A stretch of DNA of 5,921 bases, from contig CAMCTP010000054.1 in assembly GCA_945878495.1 (NCBI GenBank), positions 1 to 5,921 on the forward strand, given 5' to 3'. Within the stretch, counting starts at the first letter, position 1, and the number at the start of each line of letters is the position of its first letter. Shown one piece after another: positions 1 to 5,457 of the stretch. Under the pieces are notes generated by a model. It made no database searches and was not told the origin of the DNA. It worked only from the letters and a program-made list of their open reading frames with translations. The DNA is from Rickettsia typhi. Lineage in GTDB: Bacteria > Pseudomonadota > Alphaproteobacteria > Rickettsiales > Deianiraeaceae. Made by a program: the position numbers and the translations under genes.

Positions 1-6
1 ATTAAT

Positions 7-189
7 TTACTTTTTAGATTTTTTCTTGGTATTTTTTATCTTTTTTTTGTCATCTTCTTCGCTTAGTCCAGCTTTGAAGTTTTTAATGCCACGACCAATT
101 TCTCCCATAACATTTGGCAGTTTTCCAGATCCAAACAAGATTAAAACTAAAAAAAGAATAAGAACTAATTGCCATATTCCAATTGACAT
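7..189 (-). CDS. tatA: Twin-arginine translocase subunit TatA
   Basis: This 60-residue inner-membrane protein is the pore-forming subunit of the Tat system, which exports folded proteins carrying twin-arginine signal peptides. The layout is that of the family. A short periplasmic N-terminus leads into one hydrophobic helix (about residues 4-19, with polar Gln7 where the family often has a polar or acidic residue). The Phe19-Gly20 hinge follows, then an amphipathic helix containing KLPNVMGEIGRGIKNFKAG (23-41) and a short charged, lysine-rich cytoplasmic tail. Length is at the low end for TatA and too short for a typical TatB. The start is 13 bases after the argD stop with no promoter visible between, so it probably shares the argD transcript. 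No Shine-Dalgarno sequence is visible. A run of eight A lies in the tail codons (41-48). TatB and TatC are not in the window. TatE is a possible alternative name, less likely outside enterobacteria. Confidence 0.93.
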   Translation of the reverse strand: MSIGIWQLVLILFLVLILFGSGKLPNVMGEIGRGIKNFKAGLSEEDDKKKIKNTKKKSKK

Positions 190-202
190 AGTGGTAAAAA
201 AT

Positions 203-1387
203 TTATATTACGGACAGGGTTTTTTTCATTCTAAATGAGAAATCATCAAGTTCATCTTTAGTTAAGTTTAACCTAGGTAGGATTCTAATTACATTGTGTT
301 TTGATGAAATCGTTAGCATTAAATTTGCTGTTTTTTTTGCAAGTTCCGTGAATTCAAAATTTGTCATTATTGATTCATTTATTTTTATACCCCTTAACAT
401 TCCAAGACCCCGTAGTTCTGTTATTATTCCGTTTGAATGATTTACTATATCATTTAATGCCATGCCAAGATTTTCACCAGTTTTTCTGGTATTTTCGATA
501 AATTCCGGATTTGAAATTCTATCAAGGGTGTAGCTTGCCAGTCCGCACGCAAAAGCGTTTCCGCCAAATGTTGAGCCGTGAGTTCCAACCGTCATGTGTT
601 TTGCGAATTTTTTAGATACAATGCAAGAGCCAATTGCCGCTATTCCGCCACCCAGAGCCTTTGCATTTATGAGAATGTCCGGCGTTATTTCAAAATGCTC
701 AAAGCAGTTTTTTTTGCCACTTCTTACAAGACCACACTGAACTTCATCTGATATTAGGATTATTTCTAGATCATGGCAAATTTGTCTAATTTTTCTGACA
801 AATTCTTGATCACACCTTATAACTCCTCCTTCGCCTTGAATTGGTTCGATTATTATTGCGGCAGTTTTGTCTGATATTAGACTTTTTATCGATTCGATGT
901 CGTTTAAATCAGCATGGACAAATCCTTGAATTCGTGGCTCGAAACCTTCGAGGTACTTTTCATTTCCCTGAGCTGCTAGAGATCCGAGTGTTCGTCCGTG
1001 AAATGAATTTTTAAAGCATATAATTTCATTTTTATGCGTTAATCCTTCTTTGTAAAAATGCCTACGAGCTATTTTTATTGCAGTTTCAACAGCTTCTGTA
1101 CCGGAATTTAAAAAATAGACGAGACCGTCAATTCCGCTAAAATTTATAAGCTTTTCAGCCGCATCCTCAAGTTCTTTTGTACGAAAATTTACTGATACAT
1201 GGTTGATTTTTTTTATTTGCTCGCATGCGATTCCTTCGAGCTCAGGATCTGAATAGCCAAAAATATTTGATGCTACGCCAGATATAAAATCAAGGTATTT
1301 GTTGTTTTTATCGTCAAAAAAATACGCTCCTTTTCCATGAGTCACAAGCAAATTTTGTCTTGGTACTACTGGTAGCAGGTTTTGCAT
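203..1387 (-). CDS. argD: Acetylornithine aminotransferase family protein (ArgD, possibly also DapC)
   Basis: This is a 394-residue cytosolic, PLP-dependent class-III aminotransferase of the usual ArgD length. ArgD transfers an amino group between glutamate and N-acetylornithine in arginine synthesis. Many bacterial ArgD enzymes also act on N-succinyl-diaminopimelate for lysine and peptidoglycan precursors. Visible motifs, in order, are NSGTEAVE (94-101, cofactor phosphate), FHGRT (129-133, substrate Arg), EPIQGEGG (181-188), SDEVQCG (213-219, Asp214 for the pyridine nitrogen), NAKALGGG (241-248, Lys243 as Schiff-base lysine) and HGSTFGGN (270-277). The segment after DEVQ reads LVRSGK, where relatives usually have a GRTGK pattern. 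The start gives the expected short lead into the first strand. tatA follows 13 bases downstream. No other arg gene is present, so the substrate is uncertain: ornithine or related ω-aminotransferase activity cannot be excluded, though the overall match is best to alphaproteobacterial ArgD. Confidence 0.9.
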   Translation of the reverse strand: MQNLLPVVPRQNLLVTHGKGAYFFDDKNNKYLDFISGVASNIFGYSDPELEGIACEQIKKINHVSVNFRTKELEDAAEKLINFSGIDGLVYFLNSGTEAVETAIKIARRHFYKEGLTHKNEIICFKNSFHGRTLGSLAAQGNEKYLEGFEPRIQGFVHADLNDIESIKSLISDKTAAIIIEPIQGEGGVIRCDQEFVRKIRQICHDLEIILISDEVQCGLVRSGKKNCFEHFEITPDILINAKALGGGIAAIGSCIVSKKFAKHMTVGTHGSTFGGNAFACGLASYTLDRISNPEFIENTRKTGENLGMALNDIVNHSNGIITELRGLGMLRGIKINESIMTNFEFTELAKKTANLMLTISSKHNVIRILPRLNLTKDELDDFSFRMKKTLSVI

Positions 1388-1410
1388 ATTTTTAAGAACA
1401 AATGTTGTTT

Positions 1411-1438
1411 ATTTTAAAAAGAAAATATTAATTTGCAA
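1411..1438 (-). promoter_or_regulatory. Candidate sigma-70 promoter for argD-tatA
   Basis: On the minus strand a -35-like TTGCAA (1438-1433) is followed after 16 bases by TAAAAT (1416-1411), five of six matches to the -10 consensus. Transcription would start near 1404, giving a leader of about 16 bases before the argD ATG. In DNA this AT-rich such matches arise by chance, so confidence is modest. Confidence 0.35.
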
Positions 1439-1459
1439 CGAATATTTTGCTATATATTA

Positions 1460-1488
1460 TTAACTTTATTTTTCATGATGGGTATATT
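1460..1488 (+). promoter_or_regulatory. Candidate sigma-70 promoter for pyrG and the ankyrin gene
   Basis: TTAACT (1460-1465, four of six to the -35 consensus) is followed after 17 bases by TATATT (1483-1488, five of six to the -10 consensus). The implied start near 1495 leaves a leader of about 50 bases before the pyrG ATG. A weaker alternative is TTGCAT at 1494-1499 with TAGATA at 1517-1522. The call rests on spacing and position only. Confidence 0.3.
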
Positions 1489-1547
1489 TTTTCTTGCATT
1501 ATATTCTTTTTAATTTTAGATAGATATCGATTATGTTTTCTTGAAAT

Positions 1548-3212
1548 ATGTCACGATTAATTTTTATCACAGGTGGCGTAGTTTCGTCTCTGGGGAAAGG
1601 AATAGTTGCATCATCGATAGCAAATATATTGCAAAATTACGGATTTAATGTTAATATTAAAAAGTTAGATCCATATCTTAATATCGATCCGGGGACTATG
1701 AATCCAATTCAACATGGTGAGGTTTTTGTGACAAATGATGGAGGCGAAACTGACCTTGATCTTGGACATTACGAAAGATTTACCGGCAAGAGAATGTCAA
1801 AAAATAATAGCATTACAGCTGGAAGAATTTATGAAAAATTATTACAAAAGGAGAGAAATGGAGATTATTTAGGTAAAACGGTACAGGTTGTTCCTCATGT
1901 CACTGATTTGATTAAAGAGTTCATTTTAAAAGATTTTGAAGGCTATGATTTTACAATCTGCGAAATTGGTGGAACGGTCGGAGATATAGAGGGGCAGGCA
2001 TTTCTGGAATCTATAAGACAGGTTCAGTTTGAGCTTACAAAAGCCAAATCTATGCATATTCATGTTACTTTATTGCCTTATATTTCTGCATCTCAGGAAT
2101 TAAAAACCAAGCCAACACAAAATTCAGTCAAAGATTTGATGTCATTTGGAATATTAGCAGATGCTTTGGTTTGCAGAACATCTATTCCATTGGAGCAATC
2201 TGATAGAAAAAAAATTGCTTCGTTTTGTAATGTTAAATTCGAAAATGTTATTGAAGCACCTGACGTTGACAATATATATAAAGCACCAATAGTGTACAAA
2301 GAAAATGGAATAGGAGGGGCTGTTTTGTCTCATTTTGACATGTTTGCAAATGGTGAGTTATTCAAATCAAATGAATCGAAATGGCTGGATTTTATAAAAA
2401 AATCTGATTCAGTGAAAGATGATTTAAAGATTGGAATCGTTGGCAAATATACGGCATCTAGTGATGCTTATAAATCACTCATAGAGGCTATAAAGCATGC
2501 AGCGATATTTCTAAATAAAAAAGCGTCAATTATTTTTATCGACTCGATTTCAATGCTTGAGAATCAAGCGAAAGCTAATGAAGTTTTGCATGAATTGGAT
2601 GCAGTGATTGTTGCCGGTGGTTTTGGTACTGAGGGAATGCTTGGAAAACTTGAAGCTATTAAATATTGCAGACAAAACAATAAAAGAATGCTTGGTATAT
2701 GTCTTGGAATGCAGCTTTCAGTGATAGAATTTGCAAGAAATGTATGTGGTTTAAATGTTACATCGGCTGAGTTCGGAACATTGGCAAATGATTTTCAAAA
2801 TGCCGAATTTATAGTAAATACAATGCAAAAATGGGAGCTAGATTCTGGAGAAATTGTTTATAAACAGGATCAGCTTGGTGGATCCATGAGGCTTGGCTCT
2901 CAGGTATCAATGGTAAAAGATAAAACCTTGGCACGCAAAATATATAATGTCGATAAAATATCAGAAAGACACAGGCATAGATATGAGGTTGATGTTGCTT
3001 ACGCTGATAAACTTGCTAAATTTGGCGGGATTTTTTCTGGATTATCGCCAGATGGAGGTTTGCCAGAAATTTTTGAAATTTCAAGCTATATAGATTCACA
3101 AACTAAAGAAAAGATTAATCTTGATTTCTTTGTTTCTTGTCAATATCATCCGGAGTTTAATAGTGATCCATTAAATCCAAATAAGATATTTATAGCATTA
3201 TTGCAGAGTTAA
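1548..3212 (+). CDS. pyrG: CTP synthase (glutamine-hydrolysing)
   Basis: This 554-residue cytosolic enzyme makes CTP from UTP, ATP and glutamine, the last step of pyrimidine nucleotide synthesis. The N-terminal synthase domain (about 1-270) has the P-loop GGVVSSLGKG (9-18), Lys39 before DPYLNIDPGT, and the metal-binding positions Asp71 and Glu139, which match E. coli Asp72 and Glu140. The C-terminal class-I glutamine amidotransferase domain (about 293-554) has the nucleophile Cys385 in GICLGMQ, and His534 and Glu536 in QYHPEF. RHRHRYEV (474-481) is also typical. Length is normal and the start matches the family N-terminus. The lid segment after GGFG is unusual: the usual R and E of GGFGxRGxEGK are Glu362 and Leu365, and the preceding Pro is Ala356. 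Upstream it is divergent from argD. Downstream its stop overlaps the ankyrin gene start by one base. No Shine-Dalgarno sequence is seen. Confidence 0.98.
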   Translation: MSRLIFITGGVVSSLGKGIVASSIANILQNYGFNVNIKKLDPYLNIDPGTMNPIQHGEVFVTNDGGETDLDLGHYERFTGKRMSKNNSITAGRIYEKLLQKERNGDYLGKTVQVVPHVTDLIKEFILKDFEGYDFTICEIGGTVGDIEGQAFLESIRQVQFELTKAKSMHIHVTLLPYISASQELKTKPTQNSVKDLMSFGILADALVCRTSIPLEQSDRKKIASFCNVKFENVIEAPDVDNIYKAPIVYKENGIGGAVLSHFDMFANGELFKSNESKWLDFIKKSDSVKDDLKIGIVGKYTASSDAYKSLIEAIKHAAIFLNKKASIIFIDSISMLENQAKANEVLHELDAVIVAGGFGTEGMLGKLEAIKYCRQNNKRMLGICLGMQLSVIEFARNVCGLNVTSAEFGTLANDFQNAEFIVNTMQKWELDSGEIVYKQDQLGGSMRLGSQVSMVKDKTLARKIYNVDKISERHRHRYEVDVAYADKLAKFGGIFSGLSPDGGLPEIFEISSYIDSQTKEKINLDFFVSCQYHPEFNSDPLNPNKIFIALLQS

Positions 3213-3214
3213 TG
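3210..3214 (+). promoter_or_regulatory. TAATG stop-start junction between pyrG and the ankyrin gene
   Basis: The pyrG stop TAA (3210-3212) shares its last A with the ATG (3212-3214) of the next gene. Such overlaps commonly allow terminating ribosomes to restart. Only a weak GAG lies upstream of this ATG, which fits dependence on pyrG translation. The coupling itself is inference. Confidence 0.7.
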
Positions 3215-4504
3215 GTTTTTATCAAAAGATTAAAAAAGATTTATACTTTTGTATTATTTGCCACAATAATTGTTTGTCTTGATTCAAGAGTTTCCTTTGG
3301 AGCTGATGCAAAATCTTCCTCTGTAAAAATTGAACAAAGCAGCCTTGATGCTTATAATGATTCAACCAATATTACGGGGACTACAAAGGCAGATGAGAGA
3401 AAAAATTCTCAAATAGACAAACTTGCCACACAATATGAAGATGCAAAAAAAGGAAATATTGCCAAAGAGAAGAAAACCATGGCTGAGAAAAATATAAATG
3501 AAACAGTTGAAATAAAAGATCTGGTACAAACAAAAAATTCAATCAATGGAACTTCGGTAAATAGAGAAATAACAAGAAAACCATTTCAGCCGAATTCTCC
3601 AATTGAGATTGATCAGGAGCAAAATAGCGATAAAAAAGATGTAAAAATAAGCATTCAAACAGTAGACGAAGAGTCTCTAAATGCTGCACAGCTTGAGCTA
3701 AAAGCAAGAGTTGAGAAATCAAGGAGAAAAATTCTAACAAATGAACAGATAGATGCTATGGGGTTACCTTTCCCAAATTCAAATAAAATGTACGATAAAA
3801 AAACTCAAATGCCTCCTTATAACATAGCTAAGCGATATTATAACAAGGAGAATCGTCATTTAGTTCCGGTTGAATTTGAATTCGATTTCATACAAGAGGC
3901 GTTTAATTTAATTGGTAGTAAAAATTTTACCAAGGAGAAATTTTACGCAATTGTTGGAAAATTAACCCAGCCACATGTGCTTGATGAATATGGAAACACC
4001 TTATTAATGCACGCTATTTTTCATAAAAAAGAGCCTGTTATTATATACTTAATTAAGACTGGAATGGATTTAAATAAGCGAAATGCCTTTGGAGTTTCTC
4101 CTTTGCATTTAGCTGCATATACCAAATCTCATACAGCAATTGTTGCATTGCTTGAAGCTGGAGCTAACGTTAATGTTGTTGATTTATATGGAAATACTCC
4201 GGTGATGTATTCGGCAATGTCTGGTGATTTATACGGAGTTTCTAGATTGATAGAATTTGATGCAGATTTAGACGTTATTAATATTAATAAATTAGAGATT
4301 ATGGATTTTGCATATTCTTCAAGAAATTTAGCATTGATAAATCTATTAATCAGACATGATAAAACGCTTATGAGAAGGAAAGACAAAGAAAAAATTGGCG
4401 TGATAGAAGAGGGCGATTTGCTTTACACGGATGTTGGTAGATCTTTGATAATTGAGTATGAGGAAAATATAGTAAGATCTCATTATTTTTATTATGCCAA
4501 TTAG
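3212..4504 (+). CDS. Exported ankyrin-repeat protein of unknown function
   Basis: I do not recognise a named family for the whole 430-residue protein. The N-terminus looks like a Sec signal peptide: basic KRLKK (5-9), a hydrophobic core (about 10-22) and possible cleavage after Ser-Phe-Gly (28-30). Residues 31-180 are rich in Lys, Glu, Asn and Ser, probably disordered or partly coiled. A more ordered block (about 184-250) contains PPYNIAKRYYNKENRHL (201-217). Four ankyrin repeats then follow in exact 33-residue register: 258-290, 291-323 (best, with SPLHLAA), 324-356 and a degenerate 357-389. Repeats 1 to 3 each have a YGNT- or FGVS-like turn (260-263, 293-296, 327-330). A 40-residue tail ends in aromatic residues. 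Ankyrin repeats bind proteins; with a signal peptide the site would be periplasm, cell surface or outside. In host-associated bacteria such proteins can be effectors, but nothing here proves that. It is probably co-expressed with pyrG. Confidence 0.9.
   Translation: MVFIKRLKKIYTFVLFATIIVCLDSRVSFGADAKSSSVKIEQSSLDAYNDSTNITGTTKADERKNSQIDKLATQYEDAKKGNIAKEKKTMAEKNINETVEIKDLVQTKNSINGTSVNREITRKPFQPNSPIEIDQEQNSDKKDVKISIQTVDEESLNAAQLELKARVEKSRRKILTNEQIDAMGLPFPNSNKMYDKKTQMPPYNIAKRYYNKENRHLVPVEFEFDFIQEAFNLIGSKNFTKEKFYAIVGKLTQPHVLDEYGNTLLMHAIFHKKEPVIIYLIKTGMDLNKRNAFGVSPLHLAAYTKSHTAIVALLEAGANVNVVDLYGNTPVMYSAMSGDLYGVSRLIEFDADLDVININKLEIMDFAYSSRNLALINLLIRHDKTLMRRKDKEKIGVIEEGDLLYTDVGRSLIIEYEENIVRSHYFYYAN
4501..4504. 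other. Four-base tail-to-tail overlap of the ankyrin gene and oxyR
   Basis: The bases TTAG serve both genes: TAG at 4502-4504 ends the plus-strand ankyrin gene, and TTA at 4501-4503 is the complement of the oxyR stop TAA. There is no spacer for an intrinsic terminator, and I see no convincing GC-rich hairpin with a T-tract on either side, so the two transcripts probably run into each other's gene ends. Confidence 0.9.
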
Positions 4505-5334
4505 ATTTCTTGAGGCTTGAATATATCAGCGAATTCTTCGGTAATTGAGTTTTTTGAAATTAGAGATATTTGTCTGTATTTTTTGTTTTCAATGCTCATA
4601 ATTTTAAACTTTTGATTCATGCTATCAATACTGTATTTTGGTAAAATTCCACAGTAATTGCCAGACTCTATCATTGCTTTTACGACCTCTATGCTTGTTG
4701 CCGAAAAGGTATTTTTATTGACTCTTTTGCATATTTCCGTAATGCTAATATTAATGCAATTTCCATCTTCAAGAAGGATTATTTTATTTTCCTTTATTGC
4801 AGATTCTAGGTCTGCATTTGAGTCTTTTGGTGATACAAAAACCAGTTCTTCTTGATATAAATTTTGCATATTGAAGTCAAGCTTTATAACGTCAGGATAG
4901 CTTGCTATTATTCCACAATCGATTGTTCCATTTTTTAATTGTTGAATTATATCGTCGGTTTTTAACTCGTAAAAATAAGTTTTTATTTTTGAATTTCCTG
5001 AAATTTTACCGGCTATTTTTGGCAGTAGATATGGTGAAATTGTTGGTATTATGCCAATTTTTACTTCAATATTTTTAGCATTTGCGGCGATTTTCTCTAG
5101 ATCTTTAAAATGAATCATAATTTCTTGGCATTTTTCGATTATTTTTCTTCCAATTGGGGTTGGCGTAGTATTGTTTCTTTCTCTGTTGAAGATTTTGATC
5201 CCGATCATGGCTTCAATTTTATTTAATTGCATGGTCATTGCCGGTTGGCTGACATTTGATTCAATTGACGCCTTGAGTATGCTTTTTGTTTTATATGTCG
5301 ATATTAGGTATTCCATTTCTCTTTGTGTGATCAT
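4501..5334 (-). CDS. oxyR: LysR-family peroxide sensor OxyR
   Basis: This 277-residue cytosolic transcription factor is a LysR-type regulator. The N-terminal winged helix-turn-helix (about 1-62) contains SNVSQPAMTMQLNKIE (26-41). The C-terminal part is a substrate-binding-type sensor domain (about 90-277). The start of that domain, IGIIPTISPYLLPKI, closely matches E. coli OxyR. Cys193 and Cys202 lie in LEDGNC and ITEIC nine positions apart, as do E. coli Cys199 and Cys208, which form the peroxide-induced disulfide. This identifies OxyR rather than a generic LysR protein. Differences are Asn192 for E. coli His198, Asn195 for Arg201, and a C-terminus roughly 28 residues shorter. It is divergent from ahpC, the classic OxyR target, with a 123-base shared control region. 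The start aligns with the E. coli OxyR N-terminus. No Shine-Dalgarno sequence is visible. The stop overlaps the ankyrin gene. Confidence 0.9.
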   Translation of the reverse strand: MITQREMEYLISTYKTKSILKASIESNVSQPAMTMQLNKIEAMIGIKIFNRERNNTTPTPIGRKIIEKCQEIMIHFKDLEKIAANAKNIEVKIGIIPTISPYLLPKIAGKISGNSKIKTYFYELKTDDIIQQLKNGTIDCGIIASYPDVIKLDFNMQNLYQEELVFVSPKDSNADLESAIKENKIILLEDGNCINISITEICKRVNKNTFSATSIEVVKAMIESGNYCGILPKYSIDSMNQKFKIMSIENKKYRQISLISKNSITEEFADIFKPQEI

Positions 5335-5367
5335 TGTATATAAGTAAAATATATTTTTAATATAAGA

Positions 5368-5396
5368 AATATATATTTGATATATATAATAGTCAA
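5368..5396 (-). promoter_or_regulatory. Probable oxyR promoter
   Basis: On the minus strand TTGACT (5396-5391, five of six to the -35 consensus) is separated by 17 bases from TATATT (5373-5368, five of six to the -10 consensus). Predicted start is near 5361, giving a leader of about 27 bases. It is the best promoter-like match in the window. The -35 box falls in the centre of the 5383-5405 dyad, so a protein bound there would block it, which fits the self-repression common in LysR regulators. Confidence 0.55.
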
Positions 5397-5407
5397 TATT
5401 ATATAAT
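5377..5407 (+). promoter_or_regulatory. Candidate ahpC promoter with long spacer
   Basis: TTGATA (5377-5382, five of six to the -35 consensus) and a perfect TATAAT (5402-5407) are separated by 19 bases, longer than the ideal 17. A long spacer lowers basal activity and is typical of promoters that need an activator. The predicted start is near 5414, with a leader of about 44 bases that would include the inverted repeat at 5416-5438. AT-richness makes chance matches likely. Confidence 0.35.
5383..5405. promoter_or_regulatory. Perfect 9-5-9 dyad, candidate OxyR operator
   Basis: TATATAATA (5383-5391) and its exact complement TATTATATA (5397-5405) flank GTCAA (5392-5396). Position between divergent oxyR and ahpC, over the oxyR -35 box and touching the putative ahpC -10, suits a LysR-type operator. 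It contains an ATAG (5389-5392), but the full four-element ATAG-N7-CTAT pattern of E. coli OxyR sites is not visible. The arms are all A and T, so part of the symmetry may be chance. Confidence 0.45.
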
Positions 5408-5415
5408 GAGTAAGA

Positions 5416-5438
5416 TTTAAAAAGGTTGTCTTTTTAAA
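5416..5438 (+). promoter_or_regulatory. 9-5-9 inverted repeat in the ahpC leader
   Basis: TTTAAAAAG (5416-5424) and CTTTTTAAA (5430-5438) are exact complements around the loop GTTGT (5425-5429). It ends 19 bases before the ahpC ATG. In RNA it could fold into a stem-loop followed by a U-rich stretch (5443-5457), resembling a weak attenuator. In DNA it could be a second regulator site. Only one G-C pair is in the stem, so RNA stability would be low. Confidence 0.4.
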
Positions 5439-5457
5439 CAAATTGTTTTTTATTTTT

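Noticed and set aside
26..238. Open frame of 70 codons on the plus strand
   Set aside because: It lies antisense over tatA and the end of argD, which have clear family motifs; its translation is low-complexity with no recognisable feature.
1397..1409. Short inverted repeat AACAA-ATG-TTGTT in the argD leader
   Set aside because: Five-base arms with one G-C pair each are too short and weak to call an operator or hairpin.
1388..1547. Search for an RNA gene or riboswitch in the argD-pyrG spacer
   Set aside because: No stable GC-containing stems, tRNA-like pattern or known riboswitch core is visible in these 160 AT-rich bases.
2093..2299. Open frame of 68 codons on the minus strand inside pyrG
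   Set aside because: Antisense shadow of a strongly conserved pyrG segment; no independent start signal.
3543..3740. Open frame of 65 codons on the minus strand inside the ankyrin gene
   Set aside because: Leu/Phe-rich translation is the complement of the charged linker; no motif or start signal.
4129..4386. Open frame of 85 codons on the minus strand inside the ankyrin repeats
   Set aside because: Complement of the ankyrin repeats, which keep exact 33-residue register on the plus strand.
4505..4560. Possible terminator with CGAA/TTCG pairing near 4530-4540 and a T-run after it
   Set aside because: Only four paired bases and the T-run is about ten bases away from the stem; it lies inside oxyR coding sequence and is not convincing.
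4658..4855. Open frame of 65 codons on the plus strand inside oxyR
   Set aside because: Antisense shadow of the OxyR sensor domain including the conserved cysteine region.
5346..5378. AT-only palindromes AAAATATATTTT (5346-5357) and AAATATATATTT (5367-5378)
   Set aside because: Pure A/T palindromes of this size are expected by chance in such a spacer; they also lie downstream of or within the likely oxyR -10 region and add no independent evidence.
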